A stretch of DNA of 64,000 nucleotides, taken from assembly GCA_963702555.1 (NCBI GenBank), contig CAVPCW010000006.1, positions 248,001 to 312,000 of the forward strand, read 5' to 3'. Position 1 is the stretch's first letter; every line of letters begins with the position of its first letter. Positions 1 through 9,035 of the stretch are shown piece by piece. The stretch comes from CAMFLJ01 sp963702555. GTDB taxonomy: Bacteria; Actinomycetota; Acidimicrobiia; Acidimicrobiales; Acidimicrobilacustridaceae. The notes beneath the pieces are model-generated. The model did no database searches. It saw only the letters and a program-made list of their open reading frames with translations, and was not told where the DNA came from. The position numbers and the translations under genes were made by a program.

Positions 1-1102
1 CGACCCGACGACGTGCTCTACCAGATGTACACGAGCGGCACGACCGGCCTCCCCAAGGGTGTGCTGCTCACCCACCGCAGCGTCGTCACCAACTGCGCGC
101 AGGTCAGCGCCGGGCTCTGCGTACGCGGTCGAGCCGGGCGACCGTTGGCTGATCGTGGCGCCCCTCTTCCACGCCGCCGCCGTCATCACTGCGTTCTCCT
201 GCGTCGCGGGCGGTGGGTGCCTCGTCATCCAGAAGGGCTTCGACCCCCGGGCCGTGGTCGACGCACTGGCCGACGACGACATCGCCCTCACCACGCTGGT
301 CCCGGCCATGATCCAGGCCTGCCTCACCACCGTGGACGACGTCGCCGACCGCTCCTACCCGGCGCTGCGGGCCATGGCCTACGGCGGCTCCGCCATCGCC
401 GAGCCCACGCTGCTGCGGGCCATGGAGGTGTTCGGCTGCGACTTCTACCAGGGCTTCGGGCAGACCGAGTCCTCGGCCGGGCTCACCTACCTCACCGAGC
501 TCGACCACCGCGCCGCAGTCTCCGGTCGCCCCCAGCTGTTGGCCTCGTGTGGCCAGGCCCTGCCGGGCACCGAGCTGCGGATCGTCGATCCCGGGGGTGC
601 GGTGCTCCCGCCCGGCACGGTGGGTGAGGTCATCGCCCGCGGGCCGCAGCTGATGCTCGGCTACTGGAACCGGCCCGAGGAGACCGCAGCGGCGCTGCGC
701 GACGGCTGGCTCTGGACGGGCGACGCGGGATCGCTCGACGAGCGCGGCTACCTCACGATCCACGACCGCCTGCGCGACGTGGTCGTCACCGGCGGCGAGA
801 ACGTCTACCCGAGGGAGATCGAGAACGCCCTGATCGGGCACCCGTCGGTGCTCGACGTGGCGGTGATCGGCGTGCCGGACGAGACATGGGGCGAGGCCGT
901 GCACGCCATCGTCGTGGTGGCGCCGGGCACGTCGCTCGACCTCGACTCGCTGCGCGAGCACGGCCGCGAGCACCTCGCCGGCTTCAAGCTGCCGAAGGGC
1001 GTCACCGTCGTCGACGAGCTGCCGCGCAACGCCAGCGGCAAGGTGCTCAAGGCCGATCTGCGTCGGCCGCACTGGGCGGACATGGACAGGGGGGTCTCAT
1101 GA
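1..1102 (+). CDS. Acyl-CoA synthetase (AMP-binding), 5' truncated, one frame break
   Basis: ATP-dependent ligation of a carboxylic acid to CoA is the family reaction. The 5' end lies outside the window. What remains begins near the ATP-binding loop (TSGTTGLPKG) and continues with GFGQTE, the hinge region DRLRDVVVTGGENVYPREIE and the C-terminal NASGKVLK, whose last lysine is the usual catalytic one. The reading frame shifts by one base near 105-125: the P-loop part and the remainder are in different frames, but both read as normal enzyme. A sequence error is likelier than decay. The stop overlaps the next start (ATGA), so this is probably the first visible gene of a catabolic operon. The substrate cannot be deduced. 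Confidence 0.88.
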   Translation, partial: DPTTCSTRCTRAARPASPRVCCSPTAASSPTARRSAPGSAYAVEPGDRWLIVAPLFHAAAVITAFSCVAGGGCLVIQKGFDPRAVVDALADDDIALTTLVPAMIQACLTTVDDVADRSYPALRAMAYGGSAIAEPTLLRAMEVFGCDFYQGFGQTESSAGLTYLTELDHRAAVSGRPQLLASCGQALPGTELRIVDPGGAVLPPGTVGEVIARGPQLMLGYWNRPEETAAALRDGWLWTGDAGSLDERGYLTIHDRLRDVVVTGGENVYPREIENALIGHPSVLDVAVIGVPDETWGEAVHAIVVVAPGTSLDLDSLREHGREHLAGFKLPKGVTVVDELPRNASGKVLKADLRRPHWADMDRGVS

Positions 1103-1608
1103 GCGACGACTGGGGGCTCGAGTCGATCTTCCACTTCACCGTCAACGCCACCGACTTCGAGCGCTCGCTCGACTTCTACACGACCCTCGGGTTCCGGGTC
1201 CTGCGCGACAACCGCGACGTGGTCTGGCCCCCGATGGTCGCCCGCAACTTCGGCATGCCCGAGGCCCAGGGACGGGGCGCGCTGCTCGGCCTCGGTGACG
1301 GCCCGGAGCACACCCGGCTCGACCTCATCGAGTGGCTCGCCCCCACGCTCGACCCACCGCCCGAGGGCCCGCCGGAGCTCCGCGTCCCGCGGATCATCGC
1401 CCTGCGGACCCGCAACGTGCAGGCCGCCTACGACGACCTCTCGGCCCGGGGGATCCCCTTCGTGTCGCCCGTGCAGACGGCGCGCCGGGCCGGCATCGTC
1501 GGCGTGTGCACCTGCCGCGATCCCGACGGGCTGCTCGTGGAGCTGATCGAGTACGCCCCCGGGGTGCTCGGCAGCCGGATCGACGACCTCGAACGGCGGC
1601 CGACGTGA
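1099..1608 (+). CDS. Glyoxalase/VOC-fold protein
   Basis: A 169-residue protein with two beta-alpha-beta-beta-beta halves typical of the vicinal oxygen chelate fold: FHFTVNATDFERSLDFYTTLGF at the N-terminus (seen here in part) and CTCRDPDGLLVELIEY at the C-terminus. The C-terminal E of VELIEY is a usual metal ligand, as is the early H. The family covers lyases, dioxygenases and epimerases, so the reaction is open. An epimerase or lyase acting on an intermediate of the surrounding CoA-linked pathway is possible. It starts at the ATGA overlap with the ligase gene and its stop overlaps the next gene (GTGA), which implies translational coupling. Confidence 0.82.
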   Translation: MSDDWGLESIFHFTVNATDFERSLDFYTTLGFRVLRDNRDVVWPPMVARNFGMPEAQGRGALLGLGDGPEHTRLDLIEWLAPTLDPPPEGPPELRVPRIIALRTRNVQAAYDDLSARGIPFVSPVQTARRAGIVGVCTCRDPDGLLVELIEYAPGVLGSRIDDLERRPT

Positions 1609-2531
1609 GCGGCCGGGTCGCGCCGGAACGGGTGGCCGAGCTGTTCGAGTCGACCCGGCAGTGGGGCCGGTGGGGCGACGACGACCAACGCGGCGCGCTC
1701 AACCTCCTGACCGCCGAGCGCACCGCGTCGGCCGCGGCCCTGGTGCGCGACGGCACCGTCGTCTCCTGCGGTCGGCCGCTCCCGGTGGCGCCCGCGGTCG
1801 ACAACCCGACACCGGCCCAGCACCACATGCTGCGGGCGGGTGATGCGCTCGCCTCTCGGGGGCTGCAGGCCTCCGCCGACTTCGTCGGTGTGGCCTTCCA
1901 CGGCATGGCGGTCTCGCACGTCGACGCGCTCTGCCACGTCTTCGTCGAGGGCCGGATGTGGAACGGGTTCCCGGCGAGCGACGTGACCAGCCTCGGCGCC
2001 CGGCGGAACTCGATCGAGCCGGCCGCCGCCGGCATCGTCGGGCGGGGCGTGCTGCTCGACCTCCCCCGCCACCGCGGGACGAGCTGGCTGGAGCCCGGCG
2101 ACGCCGTGGGGCCCGACGAGCTCGACGCCGCGTGCGCGTCGCAAGGGGTCGAGGTGGGCCCGGGCGACATCCTCCTGGTGTCGACCGGGCGCGACGCACG
2201 ACGGGCCGAGCTCGGGCCGTGGGATCCCGACCGCACCGGCCTCGCCGGGCTCCACGCCGAGTGCGTGCCGTGGCTGCGCGAGCGCGACGTGGCCGTCCTC
2301 GGCTCCGACGGTGTCTCGGACCCCCTCCCGGCCGAGGCGCACGCCTGGCCCATGCCGCTGCACATGTGCCTGCTGGTCGGGATGGGCGTCCACCTGCTCG
2401 ACAACCTGCACCTCGGGCGCCTGGCCGAGGCGTGCGACCGGGCCGGGCGGTGGGAGTTCCTCTTCACGGTCTCCCCGCTGCACATCGGGGGTGGGACGGG
2501 CTCCCCCGTGAACCCGGTGGCGATCCTGTGA
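1605..2531 (+). CDS. Cyclase-family (kynurenine formamidase-like) metal hydrolase
   Basis: A 308-residue protein of the cyclase family (PF04199), which includes kynurenine formamidase and several ring-forming or ring-opening hydrolases. The metal-binding motif of the family (HxGTHxDxPxH) appears as HGMAVSHVDALCH about 105 residues in. The family residues DILLVSTGR and LGSDGVSD are also present. The GTG start lies in a GTGA overlap with the preceding stop, and the next gene again overlaps by four bases. Its place between a CoA ligase and luciferase-like oxidoreductases suggests hydrolysis of a ring, amide or lactone intermediate. That role is inferred only from context. Confidence 0.85.
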   Translation: MSGRVAPERVAELFESTRQWGRWGDDDQRGALNLLTAERTASAAALVRDGTVVSCGRPLPVAPAVDNPTPAQHHMLRAGDALASRGLQASADFVGVAFHGMAVSHVDALCHVFVEGRMWNGFPASDVTSLGARRNSIEPAAAGIVGRGVLLDLPRHRGTSWLEPGDAVGPDELDAACASQGVEVGPGDILLVSTGRDARRAELGPWDPDRTGLAGLHAECVPWLRERDVAVLGSDGVSDPLPAEAHAWPMPLHMCLLVGMGVHLLDNLHLGRLAEACDRAGRWEFLFTVSPLHIGGGTGSPVNPVAIL

Positions 2532-3754
2532 GCGACGGAAGGCCTTCGATGATCTTCGACCTGTTCAGCGAGCTCCAGGCGCCGCGCCCGTGGGGGCCCG
2601 ACCACGAGCAGCGGGCCTTCACCGATGCGCTCGCGCAGGCCGAGCTGGCCGACGAGCTGGGGTACGGGTGCTGGTGGTCGGTCGAGCACCACTGCGCCCC
2701 CGAGTTCTCCTACTCGAGCGCGCCCGAGCTGGTGAACACCGCGATCTCCCAGCGCACCGAGCGGCTGCGGGTCGGTCATGCCGGGGTGCTGTCCCCGTTC
2801 AAGATCAACCATCCGCTCCGGGTCGCGGAGCGGGCGGCGGTGCTCGACCACCTCTCGAACGGCCGGGTCGAGCTGGGCCTCGCCCGTTCCGGTGGCGCCG
2901 AGTGGGCCACGTTCGGCATCGACCCCGACGGCACGCTGGCCGAGCTCGAGGAGGCCGCCCGGCTGATGGTGACGGCCTGGACCGAGCCGGAGTTCACGTG
3001 GGAGTCCGAGCGGTTGAGCATCCCGGCGCGCACGCTGGTGCCCAAGCCGGTGCAGCAGCCCCACCCGCCGCTGTGGCAGACGGTGTCGAGCCCGGGCAGC
3101 TTCCGCCTGGCCGGCGAGCTCGGCATGGGCATCCTCTGCACCACCCTGCTCTCACCCGTGTCCGTCCTCGAGGCGATGCTCGTCGACTACGAGGCCGGCC
3201 TGGCCGCCTCCGTCGATCCGGTGGGCCGGTTCGTCAACGACCAGCGCGCCGTGTTCACCTTCGTCTTCTGCACGGAGACCCGTGAGGAAGCGATCGCCAG
3301 CCGCGCCGCCGAGGCGGCGATGTGGTACGTCAACGCTGCCCCGAGGGTCTTCGCGGTCCCCCGGACGGTGTGGACGAACATGATCCGCGGCAACGTCAAC
3401 GCCGGTGATCCCGGCCGGGCCCGGGCCGCCGCCGACGCCGGCCGGATCGTCGTCGACCTCGACCCCGACGACCCCAACCCGATCATCCGGCTCATGAACC
3501 GCCAGGTGCTCGGCCTGCCCATCGACCCGGTCGAGGCCTACGAGGCCCTCGAGGACCAGGACTCGGTGATCATCGGCGACGTCGACACCTGCCGCCGGAA
3601 GGTCGAGAAGTACCGCAACGCGGGCTTCGGTCGCCTGATGTGCCTCATGCAGTTCGGTCACCTTCCCCAGGACCAGGTGCTGGCCAGCATCCGCCGGGTG
3701 GGGGAGCACCTGATCCCCGAGTTCGCCGTGTCCCCGACGAGGAGTGCCCCATGA
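2528..3754 (+). CDS. Luciferase-like (LLM class) flavin/F420-dependent oxidoreductase
   Basis: A 408-residue member of the bacterial luciferase-like family: WWSVEHHCAPEF near residue 45, then a repeated barrel pattern with HPLRVAERAAVLDHLSNGRVELG. Enzymes of this type use FMN or F420 in monooxygenase or reductase reactions. The WxxEHH motif is closest to alkanal monooxygenase-type members, so FMN use is possible as well as F420. It starts at GTG in a GTGA overlap with the cyclase-family gene. It is longer than the usual 300-350 residues, with an insertion around residues 235-330. A luciferase-like relative lies two genes downstream, so the operon carries two such enzymes. Confidence 0.85.
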   Translation: MSDGRPSMIFDLFSELQAPRPWGPDHEQRAFTDALAQAELADELGYGCWWSVEHHCAPEFSYSSAPELVNTAISQRTERLRVGHAGVLSPFKINHPLRVAERAAVLDHLSNGRVELGLARSGGAEWATFGIDPDGTLAELEEAARLMVTAWTEPEFTWESERLSIPARTLVPKPVQQPHPPLWQTVSSPGSFRLAGELGMGILCTTLLSPVSVLEAMLVDYEAGLAASVDPVGRFVNDQRAVFTFVFCTETREEAIASRAAEAAMWYVNAAPRVFAVPRTVWTNMIRGNVNAGDPGRARAAADAGRIVVDLDPDDPNPIIRLMNRQVLGLPIDPVEAYEALEDQDSVIIGDVDTCRRKVEKYRNAGFGRLMCLMQFGHLPQDQVLASIRRVGEHLIPEFAVSPTRSAP

Positions 3755-4530
3755 ACGACCAGAGCAGCCGACTCGAAGGCTGCGTCGCCATCATCAGCGG
3801 CGCCGCCGGTGGCCAGGGCGCGGCGGAGGCGCGCCTCCTCGTGGCCCAGGGCGCGCAGGTGCTCATCGGCGACGTCGACGACGCGCCGGGGCAGGCCCTC
3901 GCCGACGAGCTCGGTGAGGCGGCCGTCTACGCCCACCTCGACGTGCGCTCGGAGGACGACTGGCGCGCCGCGCTCGACTCCGCGCTCGCCGCGTTCGGGA
4001 AGGTGAACGCCCTGGTGAACAACGCCGGGATCAGCAACAAGCCCAGCTCGATCCTCAAGACGTCGGTGGCCGACTACCGCAACGTCATCGAGGTCAACCA
4101 GATCGGCGCGTACACCGGCATCCACGTGGTCGCCCCGGCCATCATCGAGGCCGGCGGCGGGGGCATCGTCAACATCTCGTCGGTCAACGGCTTCGTCGGG
4201 GCGTGGGGCATCGCCGGCTACGTGTCGTCGAAGTTCGCCCTCCGCGGCCTCACCCGGGCGGCGGCCATCGAGCTGGCCCGCAAGGGGATCCGGGTGAACT
4301 CGATCCACCCGGGGCCGATCGACACGCCGATGCTCCGGGGCGGGCTGCCGGAGGGCCTCGACCCGGTCGAGGTCATGGCCCGCACGGTGCCCGCCGGCCG
4401 GGTGGGGACGGTCGACGACGTGGCGTCGATGGTCGCGTTCCTGCTCTCCGACGAGTCGTCGTACTGCTACGGCGCCGAGTTCGTGGTCGACGGCGGCTTC
4501 CTCGCCGGGCCCCAGGGGGCACCCTCGTGA
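3751..4530 (+). CDS. Short-chain dehydrogenase/reductase
   Basis: A 259-residue classical SDR. The nucleotide loop reads SGAAGGQG, the NNAG motif is present at about residue 91, and the catalytic Ser-Tyr-Lys set is visible as NISSVNG and YVSSK. The tail ends in the family pattern YGAEFVVDGGF. It would oxidise an alcohol or reduce a ketone with NAD(P); the acidic residue in IGDVDD after the second strand favours NAD. It starts at ATG in an ATGA overlap and is followed by another GTGA overlap, so it is translationally coupled on both sides. Confidence 0.9.
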   Translation: MNDQSSRLEGCVAIISGAAGGQGAAEARLLVAQGAQVLIGDVDDAPGQALADELGEAAVYAHLDVRSEDDWRAALDSALAAFGKVNALVNNAGISNKPSSILKTSVADYRNVIEVNQIGAYTGIHVVAPAIIEAGGGGIVNISSVNGFVGAWGIAGYVSSKFALRGLTRAAAIELARKGIRVNSIHPGPIDTPMLRGGLPEGLDPVEVMARTVPAGRVGTVDDVASMVAFLLSDESSYCYGAEFVVDGGFLAGPQGAPS

Positions 4531-5466
4531 AGCTCTCCGTCCTCTTCCCCGAGACCCGCGACCTGCGGGTCGTCCGCGAGCTCGCCGTGCAGAGCGAGGA
4601 GCAGGGCTTCCACGGCATGTGGCTCGGAGCCGCGTTCGGCTTCGACCCGGTGATGGCCCTGGCCCTGGCCGGAGACGCCACCTCCTCGATCCAGCTCGGC
4701 GTCGCGGTGCTGCCCACCTGGCCCCGGCACCCGATCGTCGCCGCCCAGCAGGCCGCCACGGCCAGCGCGGCGACCGGCGGCCGCTTCCGCCTCGGGCTCG
4801 GGCCCAGCCACGAGCCGGTGATGGCGATGTACGGCATCCCGTTCGACCGGCCGATCAGCCACCTGCGCGAGTACCTCCAGATCGTCAGGGCCCTGCTCGC
4901 CGACGGGCAGGTCTCCCACCAGGGCGAGCGCTACCAGGTGACGGGCTTCCTCGACGTGGCCGACGCGCCGACGCCGCCGGTGATGCTCGGGGTGCTGCGC
5001 GAGCAGACGGCCCGGTTGGCGGGCGCGGCCTCCGACGGCGCGCTGGTGCTGGCTCGGCCCTGCGCCCTACCTCCACGAGGTCGTGGGCCCGAACCTCGTC
5101 GCCGGGGCGGCCGCCGCCGGGCGCGACACCCCGCCCCTGGTGGCCGAGCTGCCCTGCTCCCTCGGGACCGACCGCGACGCGCTCCACGCCATGGCCGCCA
5201 CCGAGCTCGGCATCTACCCGCAGATGCCGTTCTACCGGGCCATGTTCGGCGCCGCGGGCGTGCCCCTCGACAAGGGGCGATGGACCGACGAGATGCTCGA
5301 TGCCGCCGTGGTCCACGGCGACGAGGACCAGATCGCCGCCCGGGTCCGCGAGCTCTTCGACGCCGGAGCCGACGAGGTGGTGCTCTCGCCGTTCGGCGTG
5401 GGCGACGACCCGGCCGGCTCACAGCAGGACTGCATCCGCGTGCTCAGCGACATCGCGAAAGGGTGA
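4527..5466 (+). CDS. Luciferase-like F420-dependent oxidoreductase, one frame break
   Basis: A second luciferase-like oxidoreductase in the operon, of about 310 residues once the frame is repaired. The N-terminal part (MKLSVLFPETRDLRV, then WLGAAFGFDPV and RFRLGLGPSH) and the C-terminal part (PYLHEVVGPNLVAG to the end) are in frames one base apart. Removing one C near 5049 restores a continuous DGALVWLGPAPYLHEVVG. The pattern is nearest to the F420-dependent branch of the family, related to methylene-H4MPT reductase and F420-glucose-6-phosphate dehydrogenase. It starts at GTG in a GTGA overlap with the SDR. The break is most likely a sequence error. Confidence 0.82.
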
Positions 5467-5471
5467 CCACC

Positions 5472-5879
5472 ATGGACGACGACGAGCGGCGTGCCGCCAA
5501 CAGGGCCCGGTTCCTCACCGTGCTCGAGACGGTGTCGGCGGGCCGGTTCGAGGACCTCGGGCAGTCGATGACCGACGACCTGGTCTTCGAGCTGCCCTAC
5601 GGCCCCGACTTCATCCCGAACCCGATCGAGGGGCTCGAGGCCTGGAACCAGATGCAGCTCATGACGTTCGCCCTCTTCAGCTCGTTCCGCCTCGAGCTCG
5701 TCGGGTTCCACGACTGCCTCGACCCCGACGAGCTCATCGCCGAGTACCGCAGCGAGGCCACGGTGCTGCGCAACGGCAACGAGTACCTCAACCGCTACAT
5801 CGGGGTGCTGCGGTTCCGCGACGACAAGATCTCCCACTGGCGGGAGTACCACAACCCCCAGGCGACGGCCGTCCTGTGA
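5472..5879 (+). CDS. NTF2-like (SnoaL-type) small protein
   Basis: A 135-residue protein with the NTF2-like fold signature: an N-terminal helix (RARFLTVLETVSAGRFEDLGQSM), then DDLVFELPYG and a C-terminal sheet ending in RYIGVLRFRDDKISHWREY. Relatives act as small ketosteroid-isomerase, cyclase or dehydratase-like enzymes, often without any cofactor. It lies five bases after the preceding stop and overlaps the following gene by four bases (GTGA). In this setting it may isomerise or dehydrate a pathway intermediate, but no catalytic residues can be assigned from sequence alone. Confidence 0.8.
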   Translation: MDDDERRAANRARFLTVLETVSAGRFEDLGQSMTDDLVFELPYGPDFIPNPIEGLEAWNQMQLMTFALFSSFRLELVGFHDCLDPDELIAEYRSEATVLRNGNEYLNRYIGVLRFRDDKISHWREYHNPQATAVL

Positions 5880-7012
5880 GCGGCACCTGCGACCCCGCGT
5901 TCTCCGCGGTGGAGGAGGCCTTCGAGGCCAACTTCGCCGCCGGCCTCGAGCTGGGCGCCTCGCTGTCGATCAGCGTCGGCGGGCGCAACGTGGTCGACCT
6001 CTGGGGCGGCCACCTCGACGCCGCGGCGACGGTGCCATGGGAGCGCGACAGCCTGGTCTGTGTCTTCTCCTGCACCAAGGGGGTCGTGGCCATCGCCACG
6101 ATGTGGGCCGTGGCCCGGGGCCTGGTCGACCTCGACGCGCCCGTCGCCAGCTACTGGCCGGAGTTCGCCGCCGAGGGCAAGGAGCAGCTGCCCGTGCGGT
6201 GGCTGCTGACCCACGAGGCCGGCCTCCCTGCCGTCGCCGAGCGCATGCCGTTCGGCTCGCTCAGCGACTGGACGGCCATGACCACCGCCCTCGCCGCGCA
6301 ACGCCCGTGGTGGGAGCCCGGCACCGCCCACGGCTACCACGGCGTCACCTTCGGCCACCTGATCGGTGAGGTGCTGCGTCGGGCCACCGGACGGACCGTC
6401 GGCGAGATCATCGCCACCGAGCTGGCCGCGCCGCTCGGGGTCGATCTGGCGATGCCGCTGCCCGCGGCGCTCGACGCCCGCACCTCGGACCTGATCGTCG
6501 ACCTCTCGCCCGACGGCACCTTCTTCGACCGCTGGACCGCCACGTCGATCGGCCCTCGGGCCTTCGGCAACCCGCCGGACTGCAACGACCCGAACCACTG
6601 CACCACCGACGCGTTCCGCCGGGCGGAGATCCCCGCCGCCAACCTGCATTCCAACGCCCGCGGTCTCGACCGGCTCTTCTCGGTGCTGGCGGCCGGGGGC
6701 AGCGTGGCCGAGCTCTCCGTCGCGCCCGCCGAGCTGGTCGACGAGTTCGGCCGGTGCCACGTGCGGGGCGACGACCTCGTGATGGAGCTTCCGACGGCGT
6801 TCGGCCTCGGGTTCGAGCACACCATCCCCGAGTGGCCGTTCGGTCCCGGCGAGCGCACCTACGGCCACAACGGCAGCGGCGGCTCGCTCGCCCTCGTCGA
6901 CCCCGACGCCGGCGTGTCTCTCGGGTACGCCATGAACCGCCTCTGGTGGGGCCCCGACCGCACCGACCCGCGGTGGGGGCCGATCTTCGACGCCCTCTAC
7001 GCCTGCCTCTGA
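5876..7012 (+). CDS. Class C beta-lactamase-fold serine hydrolase (esterase)
   Basis: A 378-residue serine hydrolase of the class C beta-lactamase/EstB family. The nucleophile motif SxxK is SCTK at about residue 64, the Tyr motif lies in HGYHGVTFGHL, and the third motif reads GHNGSGG near the C-terminus. It has no signal peptide, so it is probably a cytosolic esterase or transesterase and not a resistance enzyme. The GTG start lies in a GTGA overlap with the NTF2-like gene. It is the last gene of the coupled series that begins before the window. It may release a product by ester or lactone hydrolysis. Confidence 0.88.
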   Translation: MSGTCDPAFSAVEEAFEANFAAGLELGASLSISVGGRNVVDLWGGHLDAAATVPWERDSLVCVFSCTKGVVAIATMWAVARGLVDLDAPVASYWPEFAAEGKEQLPVRWLLTHEAGLPAVAERMPFGSLSDWTAMTTALAAQRPWWEPGTAHGYHGVTFGHLIGEVLRRATGRTVGEIIATELAAPLGVDLAMPLPAALDARTSDLIVDLSPDGTFFDRWTATSIGPRAFGNPPDCNDPNHCTTDAFRRAEIPAANLHSNARGLDRLFSVLAAGGSVAELSVAPAELVDEFGRCHVRGDDLVMELPTAFGLGFEHTIPEWPFGPGERTYGHNGSGGSLALVDPDAGVSLGYAMNRLWWGPDRTDPRWGPIFDALYACL

Positions 7013-7116
7013 GCTCCCAGCGGTGGTTCATCGACCAGGTCCTGGCCCTCTGAGCCCCCGTGACGCCGACGATCCGTCACATGGCGGGCGGTCGACGGTC
7101 CGACTAGGAAGTCGGG

Positions 7117-7912
7117 GTGGAAGCCATGTTCGTCCCCGACGGCCCCGACGCGGTGATCGCCACCCTCCTGACCCAGGGCCCGTGGGACTCCAACGCCCAG
7201 TACGGCGGCACGCCCGCCGCGCTGCTGACCTGGGCCGTCGAGCGGGTGCCCACGCTCGTGCCGATGCGGATCGCCCGCATCACCGTCGACATGCACCGGC
7301 CCGGTACCCCTCGGTCGCCTCGGGGTGGAGACCGAGATCGTGCGCCAGGGGAAGCGGCTCCAGATCGTGGTCGCCCTCCTCCGTGACCCGGCCGGCGTCG
7401 AGGTCGCCCGGGCCACGGCCCTGCGGTTCCGCACCGCGACCGGTCCCGACGACGCCGGCACCGACCCGGTGCTGCCCCCGATCGAGACCCCGCCCTTCGG
7501 TGCGGTGCGGGCCGCCGAACCCCCGCCCCGAGGGCCGCAACGGGTTCGCCGGGGCGCTCGAGACCCGCGACGGCGGCGACCGGGGCCAGGCCACGAGCTG
7601 GTACCGGGCCACCCGGCCGGTGATCGCGGGCGAGGAGCCGTCCCCGACGGTGCGCCTGGCTGGGCGTCGGACTTCACCGCCAACAGCGGCAACTTCCTCG
7701 ACTTGAGCCGGTGGTCGGCGATCAACGCCGACCTCACGATCAGCCTCGCCCGGGTGCCGGTCGGGGAGTGGACCGGTGTCACCGCCCGGGCCTGGTACGT
7801 CGAGGACGGCATCGGCCTGGCCCGGGCCGACATGTTCGACCTCGACGGCTACGTGGGCACCTGCACCGCCGCCCTCCTCGTCGACGAGGTGGCGGTTCCC
7901 TACCCGTCCTGA
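7117..7912 (+). CDS. Acyl-CoA thioesterase (TesB/4HBT_3 type), broken by three frameshifts
   Basis: A double hot-dog thioesterase of about 263 residues. The first hot-dog starts with WDSNAQYGGTPAALL, and the second ends with GEWTGVTARAWYVEDGIG and ARADMFDLDGYVGTCTAALLV, matching the family pattern around the active site. The frame changes near 7303 (one extra C in a CCC run), near 7515 and near 7660. Each segment reads as normal coding sequence. GTG at 7117 follows a purine-rich AGGAAG; ATG at 7126 is an alternative start. It follows the catabolic operon by about 100 bases on the same strand and may recycle CoA. The breaks look like sequence errors. Confidence 0.75.
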
Positions 7913-7937
7913 GATCTCCGGCGAGCGGGCGCCCCTG

Positions 7938-8285
7938 TCAGCGTGAGAGCGCCCGCTCCAGCTCGGCCTTGTTCATCCTCGAACGCCCCGCGATGTTCCT
8001 GCGGCGGGCCTCGGCGTACAGCTGGTCGTAGGTGCGGCCCTTCGCCCCGGAGTGCGAGCGCAACCCGCCGCGGCGGCCCGACGAGATGTCGTCGGTCGAG
8101 GTGCGAGAGGACCCCCTTCGCCTCGCCGGCCCGGGCCCGCTCCTCGTTCACCGTGCGGGCGGCGATCTCCTTCGCCTCGTCCTCCGGAACGCCCCGGTGG
8201 AGCTCCGCCGTGCTCGATGTGGCGGTACTGGCGCTCTGCGCTTGGCGTTCCATCGGTTCATCGGCATCGCTCTGTTCCTCGGCAT
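7938..8285 (-). CDS. Small Rho_N/plasmid-stabilisation-like protein, frame broken
   Basis: Read on the minus strand with three one-base corrections (near 8237, 8205 and 8110), this encodes about 115 residues. It starts MPRNRAMPMNRWNAKR, continues ERQYRHIEH, then GVPEDEAKEIAARTVNEERA, and ends in GRTYDQLYAEARRRNIAGRS and MNKAELERALSR. The last 35 residues match the SAP-like Rho termination factor N-terminal domain. The front resembles small actinobacterial proteins named plasmid stabilisation proteins. The start ATG follows a GAGAGGGGG ribosome site. It diverges from the hemerythrin gene. The function of these proteins is unknown; nucleic acid binding is likely. No single open frame covers the gene, so automatic callers would miss it. 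Confidence 0.68.
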
Positions 8286-8444
8286 CCTCGACCCCCTCTC
8301 GGTGTGACGGACCCCTACCCGGCCACTGCGGGAGTAGACGGTGCCGCCCGCGACCGCCGGAGCGCGACATGGCCGGCGGGTCGAGTGGGTAGGGCGTGGT
8401 GTCACCGATCACGCGACCGCCTCACGGCGGACAGGAGCGACGAC

Positions 8445-9016
8445 ATGGACCCCACCAAGCTGTTGGAGACCGACCACCGGCAGGCGGAGGACCTGTTCGA
8501 CCGGATCGAGGCGGCCGACGGCACCGAGCGGCCACGGCGCTGGTCGACGAGCTGGCCACCGCCCTGAACGCCCACATGGAGCTCGAGGAGGGCGTGCTCT
8601 ACCCGGCGATGGTGTCGGTCACGGGCCAGGAGGAGGTCGACGAGGGCGAGAACGAGCACCTCGTCGCCCGTGAGGGCCTGGCCGCCATGCTCGAGCTCGT
8701 CGACGAGCCCGGCTTCGGTGCCGCGCTCGAGTCCACCAAGGCGGGCATCGCCCACCACGTCGAGGAGGAGGAGAACGACCTCTTCCCGAGCTGCGCAAGG
8801 CCGGCAGCGTGCTCGAGGAGATGGCGACCCCGTTCATGGCGGCACGCCTGGAGCTGGGCCTCCCGATGGACGCCGACGCGCTGGCGGCGGCGTCGACGAA
8901 GGACGAGCTGCTGCAGGAGGCCCGGTCGGCCGGGCTCGAGGTCACGACCTCGATGACCAAGGCCGAGCTCGCCGGCGGGCGCCCTGTCGGAGCGCATGGC
9001 GGGCATGCGGTCGTGA
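8445..9016 (+). CDS. Hemerythrin HHE-domain protein, frame broken
   Basis: A di-iron hemerythrin-like protein of about 190 residues. The helices carry the expected ligands: DHRQAEDLFDRI, AHMELEEGVLYPA, ENEHLVARE and HHVEEEENDLFP. The tail (KDELLQEARSAGLEV, then SMTKAELAG) looks like a short SAP/Rho_N-type helix pair, which also occurs in the divergent neighbour. The frame is broken near 8535 (a GGG run read as GG), near 8790 (CCCC read as CCC) and near 8985. All three are homopolymer changes. A ribosome site (ACAGGAG) precedes ATG 8445. Such proteins bind O2 or NO or protect against oxidative stress. Confidence 0.75.
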
Positions 9017-9035
9017 CCCGGGGGCGACCCGGGCG

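Noticed and set aside
104..1072. Long minus-strand open frame opposite the acyl-CoA synthetase
   Set aside because: It mirrors the coding strand: high GC makes antisense frames open. The translation is His/Gly/Arg-rich without any motif, while the plus strand shows clear AMP-binding motifs.
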